Shown piece after piece: positions 53,732 to 63,904 of a stretch of DNA of 64,000 nucleotides. A program made the translations under genes and the position numbers. How positions within the stretch are numbered: position 1 is the first letter of the stretch; the number at the start of each line of letters is the position of its first letter. Source of the DNA: Burkholderiaceae bacterium (GTDB lineage Bacteria > Pseudomonadota > Gammaproteobacteria > Burkholderiales > Burkholderiaceae_E); assembly GCA_027493945.1 (NCBI GenBank), contig JAOSJU010000003.1, positions 86,078 through 150,077 on the forward strand, written 5' to 3'. The notes under the pieces are model-generated. The model did not search any database. It was not told where the DNA came from and saw nothing but the letters and a program-made list of their open reading frames with translations.

Positions 53732-54115
53732 ATGGAAATCCGCCCCATTCACACCGATGCCGACTACAAGGCTGCGCTTCGTGAGATATCAACATATTTC
53801 GACAATGAACCGGAACCCGGCACGCCGGATGGGGATCGCTTCGAGATCCTGCTGACGCTTGTCGAGGCATACGAGGCCAGGCATTTCCCGATCGACCTCC
53901 CCGATCCCGTCGAGGCCATCAAGTTCCGCATGGAACAGGCCGGACTGACGCCGAAAGACCCGGTGCCGGCCATCGGTCGCCTGAATCGAGTCTATGAAAT
54001 CCTTGCCCGCAAGCGCCCTCTGACGCTCAACATGATCTGGCGTCTGCATGAGCGCTTCGGCATTCCTGCCGAAAGCCTGATCCGCCCGCCCGGGCTGTCA
54101 GCGTCGGATCGATGA
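53732..54115 (+). CDS. higA: HigA-type antitoxin with helix-turn-helix
   Basis: A 127-residue protein: acidic N-terminal half (MEIRPIHTDADYKAALREIS) that binds HigB, and a C-terminal XRE-like helix-turn-helix (IKFRMEQAGLTPKDPVPAIG, then LNMIWRLHERFGIPAESLI). The ATG follows the higB stop by one base. Only 7 bp separate its stop from jetA. Confidence 0.9.
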   Translation: MEIRPIHTDADYKAALREISTYFDNEPEPGTPDGDRFEILLTLVEAYEARHFPIDLPDPVEAIKFRMEQAGLTPKDPVPAIGRLNRVYEILARKRPLTLNMIWRLHERFGIPAESLIRPPGLSASDR

Positions 54116-54122
54116 ATCTCGC

Positions 54123-55655
54123 ATGCAGATCGAAAGCGAATCCGCCGAACTGTTCCGGCACCTGAGCGCGGACAAGGCCGCGTTCTACCGCTGCATCCTC
54201 GACGTGTTCGCTGCTGCCAAGCGGCAATACCGGCTGCAGTTGCGCCCCGACGAAGTGCTCGCCGAGGCCCGCTGGCCCGACGGCGCGCCGCGCATCGAGG
54301 AAGTGAACGCCGCGCTCGTCCAGCTCGCCGAATGGGGCAACCTCGAGTCGCAGCACGATACGGCGCGCGTGGCAAGCCTCGCCGACTTCTACCGGGCGCG
54401 CTTCCTGTACCGGCTCTCGCACGGCGGCGAGGCGGTCGAGGCGGGGCTCGCCGTGTTCCTGCAGACCCTGCAGCGCCGCGCCGAACTGCAGACCGTGGCG
54501 CTCGAGGACATCGCCAGCCGGCTGCAGTCGCTGCACCTGCTGCTGAAGGACGACGCGACGGGCGACACGGTCGACGTGGCGAAAGTCCACGAGATCCTGC
54601 GCGACCTCGTTCGGGTCTTCGAGAGCCTGGCCGAAAACGCGCAGGCATTCATGGCCGGGGTGGCGCGCAGCATCGAACTGCAGCAGGCCGAAGCGGGCGC
54701 CGTGCTCGACTACAAGCGCCGGCTGATCGACTACCTCGAGCGCTTCATGGGAGACCTCGTCCGTCGCTCCGACACCATCGCGCGAAACCTGTTGGCGCTG
54801 GCCCCGCGCATCGACGCGCCGCTGCGGCGGGTCGCGCAGCGCGAAGCGCGCGACGCGGCGCCGGGCGACGGCCGCGATCTGCACGACGAGCAGGTTCGCC
54901 GCCATCACGCATGGCGCGAGCGCTGGCAGGGGCTGTGCCGGTGGTTCCTGCCCGCCGGAAACGAACCGCCGCAGGCGGAACTGCTTCGCGCCCGCGCGCG
55001 TGCGGCGATTCCGCAGCTGCTCGCGGCGATCGCAACGCTGAACGAGCGGCGCAGCGGACGCAGCGACCGCTCGGCCGACTTCCGCATCCTCGCCGAGTGG
55101 TTCGCCGAATGCGCCGACGACGACGCAGCGCACCGGCTCGCCCGCGCCGCCTTTGCGCTGAACCCGGCACGGCACTTCTCGCTCGGCGCGCCCGACGACG
55201 AAAGCCTGCCGGCAAGCGCGTCCTGGACGGAGGCGCCGCCGCTGCGGATCAACCCGCGCCTGCGCGAATACGGCGAGGCCGCGCCGCGCGGCCCGCTCGC
55301 GCGCGTGCGCGACCGCAGCACCGAACGCGCGCTGGTAGCGAACCAGTTCGCCGAGGAGTCGCGCCAGGTCGACGAAGCGCGCCGGCGCCTCGCCACCGGT
55401 CGCGCGCTGCGGCTCTCGCAGCTCGGCACGCTCGACGCGCACGCCTTCGCCCTTTTCCTGAGCCTGCTCGGCGAAGCGCTGGCCGAGCAATGCGGGCCGG
55501 ACACGTCCGTGGAGCGTCTGACCGGCGATGGGCTGTTGCGCATCGCGCTCGAGCCGCTCGGGGCCGACAGCCACGCGCGCATCGAGACGCCGCTCGGCGT
55601 GTTCGCCGGGCGCGATCACCGGCTCACGATCACCCCGGCGGAGGATTTCGCATGA
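54123..55655 (+). CDS. jetA: Wadjet type III component JetA (TIGR02677/DUF2397)
   Basis: A 510-residue protein of the DUF2397 family, the kleisin-like part of type III Wadjet, an SMC-type complex that cuts circular plasmids. LFRHLSADKAAFYRCILDVF and WGNLESQHDTARVASLADFY are characteristic, followed by helices and a C-terminal domain ending in FAGRDHRLTITPAEDFA. It starts 7 bp after higA, without a good ribosome site, and overlaps jetB by ATGA. GC is as high as in the core genome. Confidence 0.9.
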   Translation: MQIESESAELFRHLSADKAAFYRCILDVFAAAKRQYRLQLRPDEVLAEARWPDGAPRIEEVNAALVQLAEWGNLESQHDTARVASLADFYRARFLYRLSHGGEAVEAGLAVFLQTLQRRAELQTVALEDIASRLQSLHLLLKDDATGDTVDVAKVHEILRDLVRVFESLAENAQAFMAGVARSIELQQAEAGAVLDYKRRLIDYLERFMGDLVRRSDTIARNLLALAPRIDAPLRRVAQREARDAAPGDGRDLHDEQVRRHHAWRERWQGLCRWFLPAGNEPPQAELLRARARAAIPQLLAAIATLNERRSGRSDRSADFRILAEWFAECADDDAAHRLARAAFALNPARHFSLGAPDDESLPASASWTEAPPLRINPRLREYGEAAPRGPLARVRDRSTERALVANQFAEESRQVDEARRRLATGRALRLSQLGTLDAHAFALFLSLLGEALAEQCGPDTSVERLTGDGLLRIALEPLGADSHARIETPLGVFAGRDHRLTITPAEDFA

Positions 55656-56971
55656 AGCAGCGCGAGAATATCGCTGCCAGCCGATACTCCGGCGCGCCGC
55701 CGGCGAGCCGGCGCAGGAGCGAGCCGGTCGCGAGCCAGCGCATCGGAGAACTTCAGGCGCGCCAGCAACGCGAGGAGCAGCGTATCGCGTTGCGCGCGCT
55801 GCTGATGCAGCCGCTGATGAGCCCGGAACATGCGGAGTTCCCGGCGGTGCGGCGGCACGCCGAGTCGCTGCGCGAATGGTTCGCGCGCGAGACCGGCTGG
55901 ATGCTGCACGTGGCGCGCGACGGAGCGCGGCTGTACAAGCGGCCTGCCGACCTGGGCGACGCGACGCGCGGCCTGCCCGGCTACGACCGGCGCCGCTACC
56001 TCCTCTTCTGTCTCGCCTGCGCGGTGCTCGAGCGCGCCGACCCGCAGATCACGCTACACCTGCTCGGCGAACGCGTGATGCAGTGGGCAGCCGAACCCGC
56101 TCTGGCCGCGCGCGGCTTCGAGTTCACGCTGAAGACCGCCGCGCAGCGGCGCGAGCTGGTCGTGGTCTGCCGCACGCTGCTCGCGCTCGGCGTGCTTCAG
56201 CGGGTGGCGGGCGACGAGGAAGGCTTCGTGAACGAGAGCGGGGGTGCACGCGCCGATGCGCTCTACGACGTGCAACGCCGCGCGTTGTCGGGCGTGCTCG
56301 CCACCGTGCGCGGTCCGTCGACCTGGGCGCCCGGCGAACGCCCGGCCGCGCTCGACGAACGCCTGCACGCGCTCGCCGCCGAGCACGTCACGGACAGCGA
56401 CGAAGGCCGCCGCACCGCGCTGCGCCACCGGCTCGCGCGGCGCCTGCTCGACGACCCGGTCGTCTACACCGATTCGCTCGATGCCGACGCTCAGGCCTAT
56501 TTCGTCAATCAGCGCGGCCTCATGGCGGCACGGCTGTGCGACGCCACCGGGCTTGCCGCCGAGCAGCGCGCCGAGGGCGTGGCGCTCACCGACGAGGCGG
56601 GCACGCTCAGCGACGTGGCGATGCCCGCCGAAGGCACCGAGGCGCATGCCACGCTGCTCGTCGCCGAGCACCTGGCGAACCGCATGCGCGCGGGCGAGCG
56701 CGGCGCGCTCTCCGACGAAGCGATTGCCGCGTTCCTGCGCGAGGCCACCGATCGCTACGGTCGCTTCTGGCGCAAGACGGCGCGCGAACCGGGTGCGGAG
56801 CGCGAACTCGCCCAGCTTGTGCTCGAGCGCCTGCGCAGGCTTCAACTGGTCGTGCGCGACAACGGCCGCGCACGCCCGCTGCCGGCGATCGCGCGCTTCG
56901 CGCTGGGCGAGGCCGAACTCGCGCAACGCGCCGCAGCCGACACCGCTGGCGGCACCGGCTCGCTGTTCTGA
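55652..56971 (+). CDS. jetB: Wadjet type III component JetB (TIGR02678/DUF2398)
   Basis: A 439-residue DUF2398 protein, equivalent of the KITE subunit in other Wadjet types. ALLMQPLMSPEHAEFPAVRR, FARETGWMLHVARDGARLYK and PGYDRRRYLLFCLACAVLER are typical, with winged-helix-like segments near the middle (RGFEFTLKTAAQRRELVVVC). It is coupled to jetA (ATGA) and ends 3 bp before jetC. Confidence 0.9.
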   Translation: MKQRENIAASRYSGAPPASRRRSEPVASQRIGELQARQQREEQRIALRALLMQPLMSPEHAEFPAVRRHAESLREWFARETGWMLHVARDGARLYKRPADLGDATRGLPGYDRRRYLLFCLACAVLERADPQITLHLLGERVMQWAAEPALAARGFEFTLKTAAQRRELVVVCRTLLALGVLQRVAGDEEGFVNESGGARADALYDVQRRALSGVLATVRGPSTWAPGERPAALDERLHALAAEHVTDSDEGRRTALRHRLARRLLDDPVVYTDSLDADAQAYFVNQRGLMAARLCDATGLAAEQRAEGVALTDEAGTLSDVAMPAEGTEAHATLLVAEHLANRMRAGERGALSDEAIAAFLREATDRYGRFWRKTAREPGAERELAQLVLERLRRLQLVVRDNGRARPLPAIARFALGEAELAQRAAADTAGGTGSLF

Positions 56972-56974
56972 CCG

Positions 56975-59900
56975 ATGCGCCCCGCCCTTCCCGAACCGCT
57001 GCGCGAGCGCTGGCAGCCATTGCGAATCGGCCTCGTCGAGCTCTTTCACTACGACAGCGAGGAATTCTGGTTTCACGACGGCCACCTGCTGCTGCGCGGG
57101 AACAACGGAACCGGGAAGTCGAAGGTACTGTCGTTGACGCTGCCGTTCCTGTTCGACGCGCAGCTGCGCTCCTCGCGCATCGAGCCCGACGGCGACAGCG
57201 GCAAGAAGATGTCGTGGAACCTTCTGCTCGACAGCTATCCGCGACGTACCGGGTACACCTGGATCGAGTTCGGGCGGCTCGCTGCCGACGGCCATCCCCG
57301 CTATCTCACGCTCGGCGCGGGGCTGTCGACGGTGGCCGGACGGGCGCAGGTCGAGAGCTGGTTCTTCGTGATCGACGACGCGGCCGATCGGGTCGACGCC
57401 GCCAACGGCGCGATGCGCATCGGGCGCGACCTCTGGCTCGTCAACGACCAGCGCGTCGTGCTCGCGCGCGAGCGGCTGCGCGAAGCGATCGAGGGTCGCG
57501 GGCAGGTCTACGACAGCGCTGCCGCGTACCGGCGCGCGGTCGACGAGCGCCTGTTTCACCTCGGTGCGCGCCGCTACGACGCGCTGATGGACACGCTGAT
57601 CCAGTTGCGCCAGCCGCAGCTCTCGCGCAAGCCCGACGAGGCCGGCTTGTCGCACGCGCTCACCGAAGCGCTGCCGCCGATGCCGCAGGAACTGCTCACC
57701 GACGTGGCCGAAGCGCTCGACCGGCTCGAGGAAGACCGCCGGCAACTCGACGAGATCAGGGAGCTTGCGCAGGCGGTCGAGCGCTTCGATCGCCGTTATC
57801 GCGTTTATGCCGGGACGCTCAGCCGCCGGCAGGCGCGCGAATTGCGCCAGGCGCAGACCGACTTCGACAACGCGAGCCAGGAGCGCAATCGGGCGCATGC
57901 GAGCCTGCAGACCGCACAGGCTGCGCAGGCGCAGGCGCAGGCCGCGCACGACGACGCCGAACGCGCCCTCGCCGCGCAGCGCAGCCGCCAGAAACGCTGC
58001 AGTCCGATCCGACGATGCAGGATGCCAACCGGCTCGAGGGCGCGCAGCGCGACGCCGAACGCCGCCGCGCCGCCGTGGAGCACGAGCGCCGGGCCCGCGA
58101 CGATGCGGGCGGGCGCCTGCAACGCGAGCGGGAGGCGACGGGCCATGCCGACCAGCGGGCGACGCGAGCCGAACGCGAGCTGCTCGGGCAACGCGGCGAC
58201 TGCGCGCGCGAGGCGGACCTGGCGGGCGTCGGGGCCGATTTCGACGAGAACCTGCTGAACGTGCTTGCGCCCGGCGCGCTTGCCGATCTCGCTTCGCGCG
58301 GGTTCGACACCGCCGCCGAGGCGCTGCGCGCCAGTGCATCCGCGCGACGCGAGCAGATCTCGGTGCTGCAACGCCGTCACGACGAGCTGCGCCAGGCAAC
58401 CTCGGCGCTCACGCTGCGTCGTGAGGCACAACGCGAGCGCCTGGGCGAGCTCGAAGAGGCGCTCGGGCGCAGGGATGCGGTCGACGCCGCGGCCGAGCGC
58501 GCGGCGCAGGCGCTCGTCGACGACTGGAGTTCGCATTGCGCCCGACTGGTCGAGCTGCGCTTCGAGAGCGCCGAAGCGCTCGGACTGCTCGTCGAGTGGG
58601 TGCAGCGTCCGGTGGGCGACAACCCTGCGCGGCGCGCCCCGGCCGAAGCGCAGCAAAGTGCCGGCGAGCGTCATGCGGCGCGGCAGATCGAGCTCGGGGT
58701 GCAACGCGATGCGCTGCGCGCCGAACGCGATGCGCTCGAAGCCGAGCGCGAGCGCCTGAACGCAGGCACCGACAGCGTGCCGCCCGTACCTCACACACGC
58801 GACCGCGACGCGCGCAGCGCAGCCGTCGGCGCGCCGCTGTGGCAGCTGATCGACTTTCGCGAGCACGTCGATACAGGTGGGCGCGCCGGGCTCGAAGCGG
58901 CCCTCGAGGCATCCGGCCTGCTCGATGCGTGGGTCACTCCCGACGGCGCACGGCTTTCGGTCGAAGGCGCACCCGCGTGGCTCGACAGCCAGTGGGTGCG
59001 CCGCCCCCAGCCGCGGGGGCATCGCTCGCCGACTGGTTGTGCACGTCCGTTCCCGCCGATTCTCCGGTGCCGACCGAGACGATCGATGCGTTGCTCGCCA
59101 GCGTTGCCTGTGGCGGTGCGGACCCCGAAGCCGCCGAAGCCTGGATGTCCCCCGACGGGCGCTTCCGCATCGGCACGCTGGCGGGAGCATGGGCCAAGCC
59201 CGAGCCGGCCTACATCGGCCACGCTGCCCGCGCCGCGGCGCGCAGCCGGCGCCTCGGGGAAATCGGCCTGCGGCTGCGCGAGATCGACGTCGCCCGGCAC
59301 GAGAACGACGCCCGCTTCACGGAACTCGACGCGCAGCGCGAGCAGGCCCGCGACGAGTGGCGCAGCGCGCCAGCGGAGCAGCCATGGCGCGAGACGATGC
59401 TCGAAGCCGCTGCCTGCGCGCGCGAAGTGCAGGCGGCACGCGCGCGCCTGGACGGCGCCGAGTCCCAATGCCGCGAGGCCGAGCAGAAGCACGAGACCGC
59501 ACGCGAGGCGCTCGATCGCGACGCGACAGACCTGCGCCTGCCCACCGAAGCCGAAGCGCTGCCCGCGATCGAGCAGGCCCTGCAGCGCTTCGTCGACGTG
59601 CAGTTCGCGCTCGTGCAGGCCGCCCACGCGTGGCGACACTCTCACGCCGATCTTCTCGCGCAGCACTCGCGAGAAGCCGACGCCCGCAGCCAGTGGCAAC
59701 TGCGCGAGGAGTCGCTCGCCGCGGCGCGCATCGAAGCCGAAGAGGCGCAGGCGCGGTTCGACGTGCTGCGCGAAACGGTGGGCGCGCAGGTCGACAGCCT
59801 GCGACAGCAACTGGCCGAGGCGCGCGAGGCGGTTCGCGCCGCCGAGGCGGCGCTGCGAACGGCCATCGAAGTCCGGCAGGCCGCGGCCGAGGCGCGAGCG

Positions 59901-61133
59901 GGCGCGGGCGCGAGGGCCGAGATCGCCGATCACGCGCTCGACGAACGCTCGCAGCAGCGCGCGGCCGCCGTCGAACGGCTGAGGCACTTCGCGCAAAGCA
60001 GCCTGCTGCACTCGGCGGTGCCCGGCATCGAGGTGCCCGGTCCCGACAGCGCGTGGACCATCGACCCCGCGCTGACCCTCGCCCGGCGCGTCGAGCAGGC
60101 GCTCTCCGCCATCGTCGACGACGAAGCGAACTGGAGCCGCGTGCAGCGCGAGGTCACCGAAGACCTGCAGGAGTTGCAGCGCGCGTTGAGCGCCCTCGGC
60201 CACCAGGCACCTGCCGAAGCCACCGACTGGGGCTTCGTCGTGCGCATCGTCTATCACAATCGCGCCGAGCGTCCCGACCGGCTGGCGGCGCAACTGGCCG
60301 ACGACGTCGCGCAGCGCAGCGAACTGCTTTCAGCGAGCGAGCGCGCGGTGCTGGAAAATCACCTGCAGGCCGAGATCGCCTCCGAAGTGCAGCGCCTGTT
60401 GCGCTCGGCCGAGAAGCAGGTCGGGGCAATCAACCGCGAGCTGCACCGGCGGCCGACCTCCACCGGCGTGCGCTATCGGCTGCAATGGCAGCCGCTCGGC
60501 GAAGACGAAGGCGCGCCGGTGGGGCTCGAAGCCGCGCGGGCGAGGCTGATGAACACCAGCGCCGACCTGTGGTCGGCCGAGGATCGTCGCGTGGTCGGCC
60601 ACATGCTGCAGCAGCGCATCGCCGCCGAGCGCGAACGCGCCGACGCCGAAACCGGGCGCAGCGAGCGCGGCGGCAGCCTCATCGAGCAGCTTGCGCGCGC
60701 GCTCGACTATCGCCGCTGGCACCGCTTTCGCGTGCAGCGGCTGCAGGACGGACAGTGGCGCAAGCTCTCCGGCCCGGCGTCGAGCGGCGAGCGCGCGCTC
60801 GGCCTGACGGTGCCGCTGTTCGCCGCGATCGCGAGCTTCTACAGCCAGGGCGCCAACCCGCACACGCCGCGCCTGATGCTGCTCGACGAAGCCTTCGCCG
60901 GCATCGACGACGCGGCGCGCGCGCACTGCATGGGGCTGATCCACGAGTTCGACCTCGACTTCGTCCTCACCAGCGAGCGCGAGTGGGGCTGCTACGCCGA
61001 GCTGCCCGGCGTGTCGATCTGCCAGCTGCAGCGGCGCGAGGGCATCGACGCAGTGTTCGTCTCGCGCTGGACCTGGGACGGTCGCGCGCGGCGCCGCGAG
61101 GCCGATCCGGATCGGCGCTTCGCGCCCGCATGA
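56975..61133 (+). CDS. jetC: Wadjet type III SMC-like ATPase JetC (TIGR02680), two frame changes
   Basis: SMC/SbcC-like ATPase of about 1386 residues after correction. The Walker A is LLRGNNGTGKSKVLSLTLPF near residue 42, long coiled coils fill residues about 270-1150, and the ABC signature and Walker B lie near the end (GPASSGERALGLTVPLF; PRLMLLDEAFAGIDDAARA). Frames change near 57996 (AAACGCTGCAG) and at the G5 run 59015-59019, joining as LQSDPTMQDANRLEGAQ and GASLADWLCTSV. The motor drives loop extrusion on DNA in studied Wadjets. Its stop overlaps jetD (ATGA). Confidence 0.92.
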
Positions 61134-62380
61134 GCGACGCGCCGGATCCGCGGCTGCAGGCGCTGCTGGGCGCCGACACGCTGGCGTCGCTGCGACGGCG
61201 CCTGCGAGCGCGCTTCGCGCGGCTCGATCCGGACGAGACGCCCGCCACGCTGAACCTTGGCGGACTGAGCGCAAGCGAATACGAAGCGCTCGCGCTGCTC
61301 ACCGGTGCGCCGCCGCGCCCCGCGAAATCGATGCGCATCGACCTCGCGCGACTCGACGCAACGCTGCGCGAAGCCGGAGTGGCCGCGTCGCTGCGCGACG
61401 CACTCGAACACCTCGACGGCCCGATCGTGCATCGGGCGGCGGTGCGCGCCGCAGCGCAGGCGCGTTGGTCGTCCGTGATGGAACGATGTCGACACGGTGC
61501 CCTTGGAGCCTTCCTGCGGGCACCGGCCGGACTCGGCCTGCTCAAGCGCCTCGCCCGGCAGGACGCCGATCGCGCGATCCGTCTGGTCGAACGCACCGAG
61601 GCCGTGCTGCAACGCCTGCCGGCCAAAGGCCTGCCCCGTGCGCAGCTCGCCGCCGAGACACTGGGCGACGCGCACGCGCTCGACGCCGGGCAAGCGGTGG
61701 CCACGCTGGTGCTGGCCGCCTGGCGGCAAGCGGAGCCCGGCGCGATCCGGCGGGCGTCGGATCCGGACGACGAAGCGCCGGAAGAGCGCGCACGCGACGC
61801 CTGGGCGCGCGCGGGGGTCATGGTCAACGAGCTCGCCCGGCCCGCGCTGTTCCTCAACCTGCCGGTGCAGACCCCCGAGCACCGGCTCGCCGCCGACGGC
61901 GAACCCGGTTACCTGTCGCTACGCAGGCTGCTGCGTTCGCCACCCGCGTTCGAAGTGGCCGCTCGTGAAGTCTTCGTCTGCGAGAACCCGAATCTGGTCG
62001 CGATCGCGGCCGACCTGCTCGGCGCGCGCTGCGCTCCACTGGTCTGTACCGACGGCATGCCGGCGGCGGCGCAGCGCACGCTGCTTGCGCAGCTCGCCGG
62101 CGCCGGGGCCGATCTGCGCTACCACGGCGATTTCGACTGGGCGGGGCTCACAATCGCGAACCGGATGATCCGCAGCTTCGGTGCGCGTCCCTGGCAGCTG
62201 CGATCCGGCGACTACGAGGCAGCAGCGAAAGGCGCGCCGCAGCGGCGTCGCGACCTCGATGACAGGCCAGCGGTGGCGGCAATCTGGGACGAAACGCTTG
62301 CCCCGGCGATGGCACGGCACGGCGTGAGCATCGCCGAAGAAGCCGTCGCGGCGTCGCTGCTCGACGATCTTTGCCGATAA
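61130..62380 (+). CDS. jetD: Wadjet type III nuclease JetD (TIGR02679/DUF2399)
   Basis: A 416-residue protein with a C-terminal TOPRIM-type nuclease domain, which cleaves plasmid DNA once the SMC motor has extruded it. The acidic residues appear in VFVCENPNLVAIAADLLG (Glu) and YHGDFDWAGLTIANRM (DxD). The N-terminal half (GGLSASEYEALALLTGAPP) is the DNA-binding arm. The ATG overlaps the jetC stop. It converges on a VapC gene with 34 bp between stops. Confidence 0.93.
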   Translation: MSDAPDPRLQALLGADTLASLRRRLRARFARLDPDETPATLNLGGLSASEYEALALLTGAPPRPAKSMRIDLARLDATLREAGVAASLRDALEHLDGPIVHRAAVRAAAQARWSSVMERCRHGALGAFLRAPAGLGLLKRLARQDADRAIRLVERTEAVLQRLPAKGLPRAQLAAETLGDAHALDAGQAVATLVLAAWRQAEPGAIRRASDPDDEAPEERARDAWARAGVMVNELARPALFLNLPVQTPEHRLAADGEPGYLSLRRLLRSPPAFEVAAREVFVCENPNLVAIAADLLGARCAPLVCTDGMPAAAQRTLLAQLAGAGADLRYHGDFDWAGLTIANRMIRSFGARPWQLRSGDYEAAAKGAPQRRRDLDDRPAVAAIWDETLAPAMARHGVSIAEEAVAASLLDDLCR

Positions 62381-62414
62381 TAGCGGCGCCGCTGCGGCAG
62401 CGACGACCGCTGCC

Positions 62415-62833
62415 CTACCCGCTCGTCTGTGCCGCCAGTTCGTCCGCCGTCGATATCCGTCCCGGGAACACGCCGCGCATGGCAAGAAGATCGGCATCGC
62501 CAGTGATCAGCGCATCGGCCTTGCCGACCTGCGCCAGGACCAGGAATACTTGGTCCTTTTCATCACGACAGGCGGGCAGATCGGGCCGGGGCGTGGGCAG
62601 CGTGACGACTTCGGCGTACGGCAGAAAGTCTCCAAGCAGGTCTTTCTGTTCCTGCGCGGTCAGTTCGAACTTCGGATAGGCCAGCACACGCAGGAGTTCG
62701 CTGGCCGTCTCCCGGCAGACCAGCGGCGTGAGTCGGTGGTGCTGCCAGCATGTCGAATCCACGCCAGGCGCCCGGCATTGAACAACAACGCCGACAGCAC
62801 GACGTTGGTGTCGAGGACGACCCGGCGGCTCAC
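62415..62833 (-). CDS. PIN-domain toxin (COG1569 type), frame change near 62750
   Basis: The GTG start at 62833 gives VSRRVVLDTNVVLSALLFNA, the acidic N-terminal motif of the PIN family. The rest (LTPLVCRETASELLRVLAYP, ACRDEKDQVFLVLAQVGKAD, LITGDADLLAM) is in another frame. One base appears to be missing near 62750 (CATGCTGGCAG). Restored length about 139 residues. The start overlaps the antitoxin stop (GTGA). It probably acts as a VapC ribonuclease. Confidence 0.88.
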
Positions 62834-63048
62834 CGACGCGCCCAGGCGACGGCGTCCTCGACGTCCCGCTCGGTGATCCCGAGTTGCTCCAGCTTTTCAC
62901 GAACCGCCTGCGCCGCATGGACCCGCACCGGCGTCAGAACGATGCGGCCGCTCTCGACCGTCACGTCGAAATACTCGGTGGCGTCCACGCTGGAGACGGC
63001 TGTCTTCGGCAGCGTGATCTGATTCTTCGAAGTGAGCTTGGCAAGCAT
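62830..63048 (-). CDS. AbrB/MazE-like antitoxin
   Basis: A 72-residue SpoVT-AbrB protein: MLAKLTSKNQITLPKTAVSS is the DNA-binding swapped-hairpin fold, and the C-terminal helix LEQLGITERDVEDAVAWARR binds the toxin. ATG at 63048 with a GGAG site. It is coupled to the PIN gene that follows. Confidence 0.9.
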   Translation of the reverse strand: MLAKLTSKNQITLPKTAVSSVDATEYFDVTVESGRIVLTPVRVHAAQAVREKLEQLGITERDVEDAVAWARR

Positions 63049-63084
63049 GACGAACTCCGCAACCTCGGGGACTAATCCGCTTAT

Positions 63085-63099
63085 CTTACTTCCTTACTT
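63085..63099 (-). promoter_or_regulatory. Direct repeats upstream of the AbrB-like antitoxin
   Basis: CTTACTT occurs twice (63085-63091 and 63093-63099), 8 bp apart, about 40 bp upstream of the antitoxin start, in an AT-rich patch between two toxin-antitoxin pairs. It may be a binding site; not more than a suggestion. Confidence 0.35.
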
Positions 63100-63111
63100 G
63101 CCGTTTTTCAC

Positions 63112-63525
63112 TCACCCGCCGTGCCGCGCCCAGAATTCGCTCGGCGTGACGATCGGATAACGGTCTGCCGAGGCCAGCAGGTCTTTGTCGCCGGTGACCA
63201 GATACTGCGCCTGCGCCGCTTTCCAGGTCGCCAACACCGGCTGGTCGCCAGGATCGCGAAGGGCGGCTTCCCGCGTGGCTTCCGGATCGACCATGTCCGC
63301 CGGGAACATGAACGCATCGACGAGGTCGCGGATCTCCGACTCGCTCAACCGTAGCCTGGACAGGCGCGGCAAGACCCGCGCCATCTCGTCCAGGATGTAG
63401 CGCGACAGCACCACATCGAGGGCGCCTTGACGCCACGCACCGACGATGCGCCCCGGCACACTGCCCGGATAGGCCAGGCCCGACACCAGCACGTTGGTGT
63501 CGGGCACGATCCGCAGGCGCGCCAT
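63112..63525 (-). CDS. PIN-domain toxin (COG1569 type)
   Basis: A 137-residue intact PIN protein. The acidic residues are in RIVPDTNVLVSGLAYPGSV, RYILDEMARVL, RDPGDQPVLATW and VTGDKDLLASADRYPIVTP. It is of the same subfamily as the neighbouring toxin at 62415. The ATG overlaps the antitoxin stop (TGATG-type). Confidence 0.92.
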   Translation of the reverse strand: MARLRIVPDTNVLVSGLAYPGSVPGRIVGAWRQGALDVVLSRYILDEMARVLPRLSRLRLSESEIRDLVDAFMFPADMVDPEATREAALRDPGDQPVLATWKAAQAQYLVTGDKDLLASADRYPIVTPSEFWARHGG

Positions 63526-63797
63526 CAGCGCCCCTTGCGCTCCTCGGCGACCGCGGCGTCGATCTCGGTGATACCTTCCTCGGCAGGCACTTCGGCATAG
63601 GCCTCGGCGATGCGCGCACTGAGTGCATCGAATCGGTCGCGCATCCGGCGGATGCGCGCAAAGAGCTCGGCGTCCACCAGCGCAGCGACCGGTTTGCCAT
63701 CCTTGTTGATGACGATGCTGTCATTTCGATACTGCACCAGGTTGAGCATCTCACCCGGGTTCTGGCGGAAGTTGACAGCGCTGACTTCGGTGATCAT
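63525..63797 (-). CDS. Phd/YefM-type antitoxin
   Basis: A 90-residue antitoxin. MITEVSAVNFRQNPGEMLNL and DSIVINKDGKPVAALVDAEL are the Phd/YefM DNA-binding and dimerisation segments; the acidic tail (EEGITEIDAAVAEERKGR) binds the toxin. It overlaps the toxin gene by one base. Confidence 0.92.
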   Translation of the reverse strand: MITEVSAVNFRQNPGEMLNLVQYRNDSIVINKDGKPVAALVDAELFARIRRMRDRFDALSARIAEAYAEVPAEEGITEIDAAVAEERKGR

Positions 63798-63805
63798 GGC
63801 GCGTC

Positions 63806-63845
63806 TCGATCGATATGGTCGATACGATTATTATGATCGAAATGG
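63806..63845 (-). promoter_or_regulatory. AT-rich promoter/operator region of the Phd-type module
   Basis: Contains repeats of ATCGAT/GATCG words (TCGATCGATATGGTCGATAC) and, on the minus strand, CATAATAATCG as a possible -10. Its position just upstream of the antitoxin start suits autoregulation. The exact operator cannot be fixed by eye. Confidence 0.4.
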
Positions 63846-63904
63846 CCAATGTTCGCCAGTACGCCGTGCCGAAATACTGGATCACGCTGAACCGTGCATC
63901 TGCG

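Noticed and set aside
58791..60293. 500-codon minus-strand open frame opposite jetC
   Set aside because: Shadow of the jetC coiled coil; no recognisable protein features.
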